From JAJPJX01 sp964568355 (GTDB lineage: Bacteria; Acidobacteriota; Terriglobia; Bryobacterales; Bryobacteraceae), in the NCBI GenBank assembly GCA_964568355.1, contig CAZMRK010000477.1, positions 1-12,445 of the forward strand: a stretch of 12,445 nt of DNA, read 5' to 3'. Numbering within the stretch: position 1 is the first letter of the stretch; each line of letters begins with the position of its first letter. Of this stretch, positions 1 to 6,800 are shown in pieces. A model generated the notes under the pieces. It was given only the letters and a program-made list of their open reading frames with translations, searched no databases and was not told the DNA's origin. Both the position numbers and the translations under genes were made by a program.

Positions 1-311
1 AGCGCGAGCAGAAAGCCTTTCAGCTTTCGGAGCGCCGTCCCCGGGTGCGAAAACTTGAAAGCAATCGCCCGGATCAGATCGCCATGAACGTCAAATCGGC
101 CCTCAATAAAACCCTTCGCAACGGAGTAGAGGTCGGCCGCCAGGAATTTGCGGTAGTCGCCGCGCTCGTGGAAAACGAGTTCGAATGCCAAAGGGCCCGC
201 CCCGTATACCACCTGCTGCGCACTCCCGAGAGTGACCGCATAGGAGCCATAGTCCTCTCCGGCGGGGAAGGGGACGTCCCGGGTATCCGAACTGCACGGC
301 GGAGTGATCAT
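1..311 (-). CDS. N-terminal part of a cyclopropane-fatty-acyl-phospholipid synthase-type methyltransferase (partial)
   Basis: Reading the minus strand from 311 down to the left edge gives an uninterrupted frame with protein-like composition. It contains the stretch GFIEGRFDVHGDL (about forward 64-105), which resembles the 'aeaYmdGeldieGDL' signature of the N-terminal region of cyclopropane fatty acid synthase-type SAM-dependent methyltransferases. Those enzymes methylate unsaturated acyl chains of membrane lipids, or are related enzymes of unknown substrate. The catalytic SAM-binding domain lies outside the window, so function is inferred from the N-terminal domain only. The start chosen is ATG at 311-309, preceded by GGAG four bases upstream. 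The frame stays open upstream to about 625, so ATG at 341 or 476 and GTG at 566 are alternatives. Codons upstream of 476 include two rare ATA codons and look less coding. The gene is divergent from the amidohydrolase. Identity of the family is moderately sure; the start is not. Confidence 0.5.
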   Translation of the reverse strand, partial: MITPPCSSDTRDVPFPAGEDYGSYAVTLGSAQQVVYGAGPLAFELVFHERGDYRKFLAADLYSVAKGFIEGRFDVHGDLIRAIAFKFSHPGTALRKLKGFLLA

Positions 312-504
312 CGGACTCCAACCGGGCTCGCAAGACTGCATGGATCGACGGCCGCGCAAACAGATCGGCAATTGCCCGTCCTCGTCGAGCGGCCAGCAAA
401 GATCAATTCCACCGGCATGACCAACCTCCGTGGTGGTTTTCACCACAAGAGTGTTTGGCCGCAAGCCCGCGAGCATTTCCGTGAAGCTTGCGCCGCTGGT
501 ATTT

Positions 505-510
505 ATTATA
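505..510 (-). promoter_or_regulatory. Candidate -10 box (TATAAT) for the minus-strand methyltransferase
   Basis: The minus strand reads TATAAT here, in an AT-rich pocket within otherwise GC-rich DNA. It lies about 195 bases upstream of the chosen methyltransferase start. No good -35 hexamer is visible 16-18 bp upstream, so this is a weak promoter call. If it is used, transcription would begin near 498, which excludes the GTG start at 566 for that gene. The 312-582 interval otherwise holds a small GTGGTG/CACCAC inverted repeat at 430-446 and a short SD-preceded open frame (308-418, minus). Confidence 0.3.
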
Positions 511-582
511 TCGCCGCGAAGTGCGCGCAGAGCTGGATTGCCGAAGTTGACGCTGCATCCGCACACGTGCCAGAGTTGTGAT

Positions 583-1599
583 TTGGATCCGCAGCGCGAT
601 ACAGCCGGCCAGGATTGGGAGCTCCTCGATCAAGACCGCGAATTCTTCTTCCGGGAGTTGCAATCGTTTGTGCCCGATCGCATCTTCGATGCGCATGCTC
701 ACCTGCATGCCAAAGCGCAATTTCGGGTTTCGCCCCCGGAATGGATCGCCGGCGGGCCGGACGTCGCCGGCCTCGCCGTCTACTCCCGCTACAACGGCGC
801 CCTGCTTCCCGGCCGCGCGTGCTCCGGCTTATTTTTCGGCTTCCCGCATCGGGACCTCGATCACGATCTGGCCAATGATTTCGTAGCGGCCGAGGTCCGC
901 CGGGATCCGGGCTCGCGCGCCCAAATGCTCGTTCTGCCGGATATGGACCCGGAGTATATCCGCCAGACGGTGCGCCGGCAAGGATTCGTCGGGCTCAAGT
1001 GCTATCACGTATACGCCGGCGAAGCGCCGACGTGGAACGCGAGCATACCCAGTTTCCTGCCGGAGGCGCACGTGCGCATCGCGCACGAAGAGGGCCTGTC
1101 GATCACCTTGCACATGATGCGGCCCCGCGCCCTGGCCGACCCGCTCAACCAGGAAGCGATCCGCCGCTATGCCGGGCGCTATCCGAATATGCGGCTGATT
1201 CTGGCGCACGCCGCGCGCGGCTTCAATCCGCACCACACCATCGAGGGGATTGGCGCGCTCCGCGGCTTGCGAAACGTCTGGTGCGACACCAGCGCCGTGA
1301 CCGAAGCGGGCGCCTTCGAGGCGATCCTCGAGACGCTGGGCGTGGAACGCCTGCTCTACGGCTCTGATTTCGCGGTCTCGCATCTGCGCGGACGCTGCGT
1401 GGCCCTGGGCGATTCCTTTCTGTGGTTGTCCGCCCGGAATACCGATTACCGCGCCTGGTACGGGGACATGCGTCTGGTTCTGGTGGGGCTGGAATCCTTG
1501 CGCACCTTGAAACTCGCGTGCCATCACCTGCACCTGTCCGACGCGCAGGTGGAGAAGATCTTCTTCGCAAACGCCCGCGAATTGTACCGCCTGCCCTAG
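583..1599 (+). CDS. Amidohydrolase-2 family metal-dependent hydrolase
   Basis: A TIM-barrel hydrolase of the amidohydrolase superfamily (PF04909-like), probably cytosolic, as no signal peptide is seen. Numbered from the chosen start, visible metal and active-site motifs are DAHAHL (Asp36, His38, His40), a lysine in GLKCYH (Lys139), LHMM (His177), LAHAARG (His209) and GSDF (Asp262). These fit hydrolases and decarboxylases of the ACMSD/uronate-isomerase-like group; the substrate cannot be told. The only upstream in-frame ATG is at 430, but the 51 residues it would add look like translated non-coding DNA. TTG at 583 places about 30 residues before the first metal motif and has GAG seven bases upstream; TTG at 538 or 547 are alternatives. 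The predicted protein is 338 aa. It is followed after 213 bases by the receptor gene, which has its own promoter, so the two are probably not an operon. Confidence 0.8.
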   Translation: MDPQRDTAGQDWELLDQDREFFFRELQSFVPDRIFDAHAHLHAKAQFRVSPPEWIAGGPDVAGLAVYSRYNGALLPGRACSGLFFGFPHRDLDHDLANDFVAAEVRRDPGSRAQMLVLPDMDPEYIRQTVRRQGFVGLKCYHVYAGEAPTWNASIPSFLPEAHVRIAHEEGLSITLHMMRPRALADPLNQEAIRRYAGRYPNMRLILAHAARGFNPHHTIEGIGALRGLRNVWCDTSAVTEAGAFEAILETLGVERLLYGSDFAVSHLRGRCVALGDSFLWLSARNTDYRAWYGDMRLVLVGLESLRTLKLACHHLHLSDAQVEKIFFANARELYRLP

Positions 1600-1612
1600 C
1601 CGGAGTGGCGGA

Positions 1613-1656
1613 ACCGAACCGCGCGCGACAGCAAGCGGACAAGCCAAAATCACCCG
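1613..1656 (+). repeat. Dispersed intergenic repeat, copy 1
   Basis: Starting 13 bases after the amidohydrolase stop codon, the first 27 bases (1613-1639) match 8087-8113 at 26 of 27 positions, and the following 17 bases align to the second copy with three mismatches and two gaps. The unit includes an alternating CG core and a CCGC...GCGG inverted repeat, so it can form a short stem. It is non-coding, lies just 3' of a gene and in the same orientation as copy 2. It looks like a member of a genome-wide REP-like or small palindromic repeat family; only two copies are visible here. Confidence 0.7.
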
Positions 1657-1683
1657 GTCGCGGCACAAGCGTGCGCCTCTTTG

Positions 1684-1695
1684 GCAATCGATTGC
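1684..1695. promoter_or_regulatory. Candidate LacI-type operator, upstream copy (O1)
   Basis: A perfect 12-bp palindrome, GCAATCGATTGC, with the central CG typical of LacI/GalR-family operators (compare the PurR box ACGCAAACGTTTGCGT). It lies about 51 bp upstream of the -35 box of the receptor promoter. Its centre is exactly 100 bp from the centre of a near-identical site at 1784-1795. Assignment to LacI-type regulators is by resemblance; no regulator gene is in the window. Confidence 0.5.
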
Positions 1696-1723
1696 GATTC
1701 CGTTATTTCCCGCATACTGCTGC

Positions 1724-1757
1724 TATTGTTGCGCATTAAATTTCGTTGACAACAATA
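1724..1757. promoter_or_regulatory. Inverted repeat over the receptor -35 box
   Basis: Perfect 8-bp arms TATTGTTG (1724-1731) and CAACAATA (1750-1757) are separated by 18 bases. The right arm overlaps the -35 hexamer at 1746-1751. The spacing is wide for one helix-turn-helix dimer but possible for a site read by two subunits or a tandem dimer. It could also be chance in an AT-rich promoter, so it is reported as a candidate second control site only. Confidence 0.3.
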
Positions 1758-1774
1758 AGCCCCTGCAATATACT
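1746..1774 (+). promoter_or_regulatory. Sigma-70 type promoter of the TonB-dependent receptor gene
   Basis: TTGACA (1746-1751) is separated by exactly 17 bp from TATACT (1769-1774), a consensus -35 box and a five-of-six -10 box at ideal spacing. The expected start point is near 1781, giving a leader of about 32 bases before the ATG at 1813. That leader contains a palindrome at 1784-1795 and a strong Shine-Dalgarno AGGAGGT at 1800-1806. This is by far the best promoter in the window. Confidence 0.75.
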
Positions 1775-1783
1775 CGCCTCTAC

Positions 1784-1795
1784 GCAAACGATTGC
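1784..1795. promoter_or_regulatory. Candidate LacI-type operator, downstream copy (O2)
   Basis: GCAAACGATTGC matches the upstream palindrome at 1684-1695 in 11 of 12 positions. With flanks, 1782-1797 matches the E. coli PurR consensus ACGCAAACGTTTGCGT at 14 of 16 positions. It sits directly downstream of the predicted transcription start and upstream of the ribosome binding site, the usual place for a blocking repressor. Together the two sites bracket the promoter. Confidence 0.5.
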
Positions 1796-1812
1796 GGCCA
1801 GGAGGTGTTTCC

Positions 1813-4800
1813 ATGAAGATTCGGCCCTCGCTTCTCTCCTTCTTGCTCTTTCCCTTGTACCTGGGAGCCCAAGGCATTACCGGTTCGATCAGCGGAACCG
1901 TCACCGATCCCTCCAGCCTCGGCGTCCCCGGCGCCGTCGTCGTCCTCACCCAATCCGCAACCGCTACTCAGCGCAAGATGAACACCGACTCCCAGGGCGA
2001 CTTCATTTTCAGCTCCCTCCCTCCCGGCGAATATTCCATCTCGGTGGAGCAATCGGGGTTCAAGGTCCTCAGCAAGCCAGGCATTCACCTCACGGCCTCC
2101 GAAAGACTGTCGATGGGGCAACTGGTTCTTCAGATCGGCGACACCGCCGAAAAGCTGACCGTCACTGCCGAAGCCGCCGCGGTTCAAACCGCCAGTTCGG
2201 AACGTGCCGGAGTCATTACCGCCGGGCAGGTGGAGAACATCCCGATCAAGGGCCGCAATGTCACCTCTCTCGTCCAACTGCTGCCGGGAGTGGTGCTCCT
2301 GTCCGATCCGGACGCCCTGTCTCGCACCTTTAGTTTTGCTACGCAGGGCAACAACACCCAGTTCAATTCGGTCTCTCTGGATGGAGCTCTTCTCAGCCAG
2401 CAGGATGTGCTCACCCCCACCGTCAGCCAGGACTCGATTGCCGAAGTCAAAGTGCTGCTGACCAACTACCAGGCGGAGTATGGCCGGCTATCGGGTGCCA
2501 ATGTCCAACTGATCTCGAAATCCGGCACGCGCGAGTTTCATGGAGCCGGCTCCTACTACAAGCGGCACGAACAATGGAATGCCAACGATTTTTTCAATAA
2601 TCGGCTCGGGCGCTCGATCAGCCGGTATCGCTATAACACCTGGAACTACAACATCGGCGGTCCTGCCTACATCCCGAACAAATTCAATCGCAACCGGGAC
2701 AAGCTGTTTTTCTTCTGGTCGCAGGAGGGATGGCCGCTCAAAACATCCGATCCGGCGGCCCAGCGCACAGTACCGACCGAACTGGAGCGAACCGGCGATT
2801 TTTCGCAGTCCCGCGACCAGAATGGCGCGCTGATCCCCGTCACCGATCCCACCAACCGCCAGCCGTTTCCCGGAAATCGAATTCCCGCCAGCCGCCTGGA
2901 CCCCAATGGCGTCGCGTTGCTGAAGGTCTTTCCGCAGCCCAACTTCTCGGACACCTCGATATCCAAGGGCGCCTACAATTACATCTTTCAAGCTTCGGCC
3001 GAAAATCCGCTCACCACGCAAACGCTCAAACTGGACTACAACATCAATTCGCAGAACCTTCTGTTTGGGAATTACACCTGGTCGACCGAAGAGAAGACCG
3101 GCGCCATCGGCATGGGCGGCTATAACAGCTCGAACTGGCCGCAGATGACCAGAACAACCAAGCGCAACGGCCAAATGGTCGTCCTGCGCTATCAGCACAT
3201 CTTCACACCGCGGCTGATCAGCGAGTCGACGTTCGGATATTCGTTCTTCCCCGAGCACGATGAGGTTTCCGATGCCGAACTCGCCCGGAACCAGCGGGAG
3301 CCGAACGGATACGCGCTGTCCCAGTTCGTGCCTTCCGCCAATCCGCTGAATATCCTGCCCGCCGCCACCTTCGGAGGCGTCCCGAATGCCGCCAATCTCG
3401 CCGTAGAGCAGCGCCTGCCGCAAGCCGCGGAGCAGAGCACGACTACCGTCAGCAGCAATCTCTCCTACAACCTCGCAACCCATGTACTGAAGGCGGGATT
3501 CTATTTCGACCGCCTGCCGCGCGACAGCTATCTGCCGCTGCCCTTCAACGGCAGCTTTGATTTCGGCCGCAATGCGAATAATCCCATGGATACCGGCTAC
3601 GCTTATGCAAATGCCGCCCTCGGCGTCTTCAGTTCCTATACGGAAGCCAACCGCCGCGTGTGGTACCGCCTGCGGACCTACAATGCCGAGTGGTTTCTCC
3701 AGGACACCTGGAAGGTTACCCGGCGCCTGACGCTGGACTATGGTGTCCGCTTCTACTACATCTCTCCGCAGCGCGAAGCGGATAATACGGTCTCCGGATT
3801 TCTGCCCGACCGGTTCGATCCCGCTCAAAGCGCGCAGCTTCTCTGGCCCGCTCGCGTGAATGGAGTTCGCGTTGCCCAGAATCGGGTCACCGGAGAAGTC
3901 TTTCCGGCAGCTTTGATCGGAGCGATTGCGCCGGGGATCGGCAACCCCGCCAACGGTCTCGTCGTCGCCGCCAACGATAGCAGCGTCCCGAGCGCCTTCG
4001 TCGGCGATCCCGGCATCAAGGTGGGGCCGCGCTTCGGATTTGCCTTTGACCCCACCGGAAAGGGCAGAACCGCCATTCGAAGTGGTTTCGGTCTTTTCTA
4101 CGGACGGGACCAGAGCCGCCAGGCGGAGCAGTTTTACGGTCAGGCGCCGGTCGTGAACCAGCCCATCATCTATTACGGAACGATGTCCAACCTCCTGAAC
4201 TCGGCCGGAAGCGTCTTTCCGCCCACCGTGTACTCGCGCGACTTCACCGGCCATCTCCCCACCACCATGAACTTCAGCTTCTCCGTTCAACACAATGTCG
4301 GAGCCGGCATTGTGGTGGATGCGGGCTATGTCGGCTCGCTCGGCCGCCATCTCTGGCGCAGCCGCAACCTGAACTGGATTCCCTTCGGAGCGAATTTCAA
4401 CCCCGAGAACGCCGACCCCTCGAGCCCGTCCTCGCCGCTGCCTCCCTCCTTTCTCAGGCCTTACCAGGGCCTTGGAAATATCCCTCGCATCGAGTACGAC
4501 GCCACATCGAACTACAACGCCTTTCAGTTGGCGGTGAACCGCCGCTTCACCCGCGGCGTAACCTTCGGCTTTGCCTGGACCTGGTCCAAAGCCATGGACT
4601 ACGGCCAGGGCAGCAGCGTCCTTTCGAGCAGTGAAAACTCCGGCACCGTCAGCAGCCAGGTGCCTACCCGCAACTACTACAGCCTCGCCGATATCGACCG
4701 CACCCACGTCGTGAGAATCAACTGGGTTTGGGATTTGCCTCAATGGCGCGCCGTTCCAAAAGCGCTGAACCCGTTTGTGAACGGCTGGCAGATCTCCGGC

Positions 4801-5256
4801 ATCACCAGCTTTATCAGCGGCGCCCCCAGAGGCATCGACTGGTCCACCACCTATGCGCTCGATGTCACTGGCTCCCCGACCGACAGCGCCCGCATCGTGG
4901 TCCTCGACAATCCCGTACTGCCGAAGGACGAGCGGACATTCAGCCAAAACTTCCGGACCGATGTCTTCCGCGTTCCCGCCGTCGGCACCATCGGGAACGC
5001 CGCCCGCACGCTGGTCCGTCTGCCGGGTATCAACAATTGGGATGCGGTCGTAGCGAAGAACATTCAGATCAGGGAGCGGGTCCGCGTCCAACTGCGCTGC
5101 GAGCTATACAACGCGTTCAACCACACCCAGTTCTCCTCGTTCGATACGACCGCCCGGTTTGACCAGTCCGGTAACCAGGTAAACGGCAACTTTGGCGCTT
5201 TTACGGCCGCTACCAATCCCCGGAGACTGCAACTGGCGCTGCGCGCAAGCTTCTGA
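1813..5256 (+). CDS. Oar-like TonB-dependent outer-membrane receptor
   Basis: A 1147-residue outer-membrane transporter predicted to take up a ligand with energy from TonB/ExbBD. Residues 1-20 form a Sec signal peptide ending around LGAQ. Residues 22-105 are a carboxypeptidase-regulatory-like beta-sandwich (ITGSISGTVTDPSS..., then GVPGAVVVL and a PPGEYSI turn). A plug domain follows at roughly 120-240, with VENIPIKGRNVTSLVQLLPG. The remainder is a long beta-barrel rich in aromatic-ended strands, ending in RRLQLALRASF with the C-terminal Phe expected for BAM-dependent insertion. Size and order match the large Oar-like receptors abundant in Acidobacteria, whose ligands are mostly unknown. ATG 1813 is chosen for its AGGAGGT six bases upstream and for the signal peptide; a TTG 21 bases upstream would add seven residues. 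The gene has its own promoter with two operator-like palindromes. An IroE-like esterase follows after 60 bases. No SusD-like gene is present. Confidence 0.93.
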   Translation: MKIRPSLLSFLLFPLYLGAQGITGSISGTVTDPSSLGVPGAVVVLTQSATATQRKMNTDSQGDFIFSSLPPGEYSISVEQSGFKVLSKPGIHLTASERLSMGQLVLQIGDTAEKLTVTAEAAAVQTASSERAGVITAGQVENIPIKGRNVTSLVQLLPGVVLLSDPDALSRTFSFATQGNNTQFNSVSLDGALLSQQDVLTPTVSQDSIAEVKVLLTNYQAEYGRLSGANVQLISKSGTREFHGAGSYYKRHEQWNANDFFNNRLGRSISRYRYNTWNYNIGGPAYIPNKFNRNRDKLFFFWSQEGWPLKTSDPAAQRTVPTELERTGDFSQSRDQNGALIPVTDPTNRQPFPGNRIPASRLDPNGVALLKVFPQPNFSDTSISKGAYNYIFQASAENPLTTQTLKLDYNINSQNLLFGNYTWSTEEKTGAIGMGGYNSSNWPQMTRTTKRNGQMVVLRYQHIFTPRLISESTFGYSFFPEHDEVSDAELARNQREPNGYALSQFVPSANPLNILPAATFGGVPNAANLAVEQRLPQAAEQSTTTVSSNLSYNLATHVLKAGFYFDRLPRDSYLPLPFNGSFDFGRNANNPMDTGYAYANAALGVFSSYTEANRRVWYRLRTYNAEWFLQDTWKVTRRLTLDYGVRFYYISPQREADNTVSGFLPDRFDPAQSAQLLWPARVNGVRVAQNRVTGEVFPAALIGAIAPGIGNPANGLVVAANDSSVPSAFVGDPGIKVGPRFGFAFDPTGKGRTAIRSGFGLFYGRDQSRQAEQFYGQAPVVNQPIIYYGTMSNLLNSAGSVFPPTVYSRDFTGHLPTTMNFSFSVQHNVGAGIVVDAGYVGSLGRHLWRSRNLNWIPFGANFNPENADPSSPSSPLPPSFLRPYQGLGNIPRIEYDATSNYNAFQLAVNRRFTRGVTFGFAWTWSKAMDYGQGSSVLSSSENSGTVSSQVPTRNYYSLADIDRTHVVRINWVWDLPQWRAVPKALNPFVNGWQISGITSFISGAPRGIDWSTTYALDVTGSPTDSARIVVLDNPVLPKDERTFSQNFRTDVFRVPAVGTIGNAARTLVRLPGINNWDAVVAKNIQIRERVRVQLRCELYNAFNHTQFSSFDTTARFDQSGNQVNGNFGAFTAATNPRRLQLALRASF

Positions 5257-5268
5257 TCGGGAGGCTAC

Positions 5269-5285
5269 ATGCAACTGAGTTGCAT
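5269..5285. promoter_or_regulatory. Perfect 17-bp palindrome upstream of the esterase
   Basis: ATGCAACTGAGTTGCAT has 8-bp perfect arms around a central G. It lies between the receptor stop (5256) and the esterase start (5317). Its inner half-sites GCAA and TTGC are the same as those of the two receptor operators, but with five rather than four bases between them. It could be an operator for the same regulator, for a PadR-like repressor, or an RNA hairpin (7-bp stem, 3-base loop). No T-run follows, so it is not a typical terminator. A TACAAT hexamer directly follows at 5286-5291, without a recognisable -35 box. Confidence 0.5.
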
Positions 5286-5316
5286 TACAATGACCTCTTA
5301 GATCAAAGTAGACAGG

Positions 5317-6297
5317 ATGACACGAAAGTCGCTGGTCGGGCTGGGGCGCTGCGCGGTCATCGCCGCCGCAGGCATTGTGCTCTCGGCCATTCCGGCCGGC
5401 GCGCAGCCCGATCTTTCCAAGCCCCAGGGACCGACGATCGCCGAACGTGGCGCGCCGGGCTATACCTTTGAAAAGCGTGTGCTGCCTTCGCGAGACGGCG
5501 CCAGGCGCTACCGCCTCTATCTGGCCAAACCAACGCGGCCTGCTCCGCCCGCCGGCTATCCCGTAATCTACATGCTTGACGGCAACGCGGCATTCGAGGA
5601 TCTGACCGCCGGCGATTTCCAGGCGCTGGACGCCCGGGGAGACCCCGCCGTAGTGGTCGGGATCGGCTACGATACGCCCCTGCGCTTCGATGTAGAGGCG
5701 CGAAGTTTCGACTATACGCCGCCCAACCCGAACGGAGCAGCAGCCGCGGACGTCCATCATCCCGAGCGCAAGACCGGCGGCGCCGACATCTTCCTCGATT
5801 TCCTCGATCGCGAGTTGAGGCCGGTCGTCGAGCGCGCAATTCCCATCAACCGCAAGCGCCAGGCGATCTACGGGCACTCCTACGGAGGCGTTTTCGTCCT
5901 CCACGCGCTGTTCACTCGGCCAGACGCCTTTCAAACCTATATCGCCGCCAGCCCGTCGCTGTGGTGGGGAGACGGTCAGATCCTCCGCGAAGAGGCCGCC
6001 GCAGCTTCCGGTGGGCCATCGCTGCGCGCAAATGTACTCCTCATGATCGGCGCCGGCGAGCAGCGCCGCCAGCCTGGACCTGGTCGCCCGGCATCCCTGC
6101 CGGCGCGAATGCCGGACGCCGCGAGCGCAGTGGAAAACCTGCGTGCACTAGGCAAGCGGCTTGGCAATCGTCCGGGCTTGCGCGTGCAGGTCCTCGTTTT
6201 CCCGGACAAAGGACACGGCCAGATGTTCCCCGCCTCCGCCCGCGCCGCCCTCCGCTATGCCCCGGACCCAAGCGCCGCCGCTACAGTCCCCGAGTGA
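5317..6297 (+). CDS. Secreted alpha/beta-hydrolase esterase, IroE/Fes-like (PF00756)
   Basis: A 326-residue exported hydrolase. A Sec signal peptide covers about residues 1-29, ending in PAGAQ. The nucleophile elbow is GHSYGG with Ser188, followed by FVLHALFTRPDAF and ASPSLWW, which closely resembles IroE-type periplasmic hydrolases. The catalytic histidine is probably His300 in DKGHGQMF. IroE cleaves the trilactone backbone of enterobactin-type siderophores; other members of this fold hydrolyse feruloyl or acetyl esters on polysaccharides or act as mycolyl transferases. Placement 60 bases after a TonB-dependent receptor suggests processing of the imported ligand in the periplasm, as in the iroN-iroE pair, but the substrate is inferred. 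The Shine-Dalgarno is weak (AGACAGG abuts the ATG), so translation may depend on coupling to the upstream gene or on another leader. The palindrome at 5269-5285 suggests independent control. Confidence 0.85.
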   Translation: MTRKSLVGLGRCAVIAAAGIVLSAIPAGAQPDLSKPQGPTIAERGAPGYTFEKRVLPSRDGARRYRLYLAKPTRPAPPAGYPVIYMLDGNAAFEDLTAGDFQALDARGDPAVVVGIGYDTPLRFDVEARSFDYTPPNPNGAAAADVHHPERKTGGADIFLDFLDRELRPVVERAIPINRKRQAIYGHSYGGVFVLHALFTRPDAFQTYIAASPSLWWGDGQILREEAAAASGGPSLRANVLLMIGAGEQRRQPGPGRPASLPARMPDAASAVENLRALGKRLGNRPGLRVQVLVFPDKGHGQMFPASARAALRYAPDPSAAATVPE

Positions 6298-6333
6298 CCG
6301 GGCGGGCAAGCGCCTCGAACTCGTTCCCCTGCA

Positions 6334-6362
6334 ACGCGCGGCAGGCGTGTCCCGTATTTTTT
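6334..6362 (+). terminator. Possible weak terminator after the esterase
   Basis: A short ACGC/GCGT stem (6334-6337 with 6345-6348) is followed nine bases later by a run of six T (6357-6362), 37 bases past the esterase stop. The stem is only four base pairs and the T-run is displaced, so intrinsic termination is doubtful. The 82-base interval is convergent with the helix-hairpin-helix gene, where termination is expected. Confidence 0.25.
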
Positions 6363-6379
6363 ACAGCCCCTGACGCGCG

Positions 6380-6685
6380 CTACTTCTGCTTTGCGATGAC
6401 CAGGTTCTTGATCTTGTCGTATGTGCCCTGCGGGACGATCTTCTTGCTGACCAGTTCGTCCTTTCTTTTATATGGCCGTCCCTTGATGATCTTATCGGAG
6501 TACGCGGTGCCGATCCCCGGCAGCGCCTGCAACTGTTCGGCGCTGGCAGAGTTCAGGTCAAGAAGGTCCGTCGCCTTCGCCGTAGCGGCTTTTTTCACCC
6601 CACCGACCGACGGTACCTTCTGCGGCGCCGCGACCGCGAGCCCCAGTGCAAGCAGCAACATCGTCAAGTACTTCACGATTTTCAT
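6380..6685 (-). CDS. Small secreted helix-hairpin-helix (ComEA-like) protein
   Basis: A 101-residue protein with a Sec signal peptide (MKIVKYLTMLLLALGLAVAA), a short Ala/Lys-rich linker, and a helix-hairpin-helix domain from about residue 40: LLDLNSASAEQLQALPGIG, then KIIKGRPYKRKDELVSKKI. The LPGIG hairpin (residues 55-59) is the non-specific DNA-binding turn of ComEA-type proteins. ComEA binds incoming DNA in the periplasm during natural transformation; many short acidobacterial and proteobacterial relatives are only annotated by domain, so a competence role is possible but unproven. No competence genes are nearby. The start is ATG 6685-6683, with AAGGAG six bases upstream; an ATG 45 bases further upstream lacks support. 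It converges with the esterase and diverges from the Tat protein gene. Confidence 0.85.
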   Translation of the reverse strand: MKIVKYLTMLLLALGLAVAAPQKVPSVGGVKKAATAKATDLLDLNSASAEQLQALPGIGTAYSDKIIKGRPYKRKDELVSKKIVPQGTYDKIKNLVIAKQK

Positions 6686-6742
6686 AGGTCTCCTTCCCGT
6701 GAGGCGCTGCAATTCAGCCCCTCCCGGCAAAATGTGGTTCGA

Positions 6743-6748
6743 ATTATA
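6743..6748 (-). promoter_or_regulatory. Candidate -10 box (TATAAT) of the helix-hairpin-helix gene
   Basis: The minus strand reads a perfect TATAAT 57 bases upstream of the ATG at 6685, in a short AT-rich patch. No convincing -35 hexamer lies 16-18 bp upstream, so a different sigma factor or an activator may be needed. The call rests on the hexamer and its position only. Confidence 0.4.
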
Positions 6749-6800
6749 GCTCGGGACGGGCGCTCCGCTGGCCCGCCCAACTCAAGCACTGCGCCTTTTG

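Noticed and set aside
660..671. GCAATCGTTTGT, one base off the receptor operator consensus
   Set aside because: It lies inside the amidohydrolase coding region encoding ordinary residues, is not a palindrome at its ends and is not near a promoter.
829..1668. A 279-codon open frame antisense to the amidohydrolase, reaching into the repeat
   Set aside because: The sense strand carries all metal-binding motifs; the antisense frame starts in the non-coding gap with no supporting signals.
2488..5091. An 867-codon open frame antisense to the receptor gene
   Set aside because: It mirrors the receptor's codon phase in high-GC DNA, has no recognisable motif or signal and no upstream ribosome binding site, while the sense frame is a complete receptor.
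5257..5316. A Fur box before the IroE-like esterase
   Set aside because: The palindrome there (ATGCAACTGAGTTGCAT) has none of the GATAAT-type hexamers of a Fur site; iron control was not supported by sequence.
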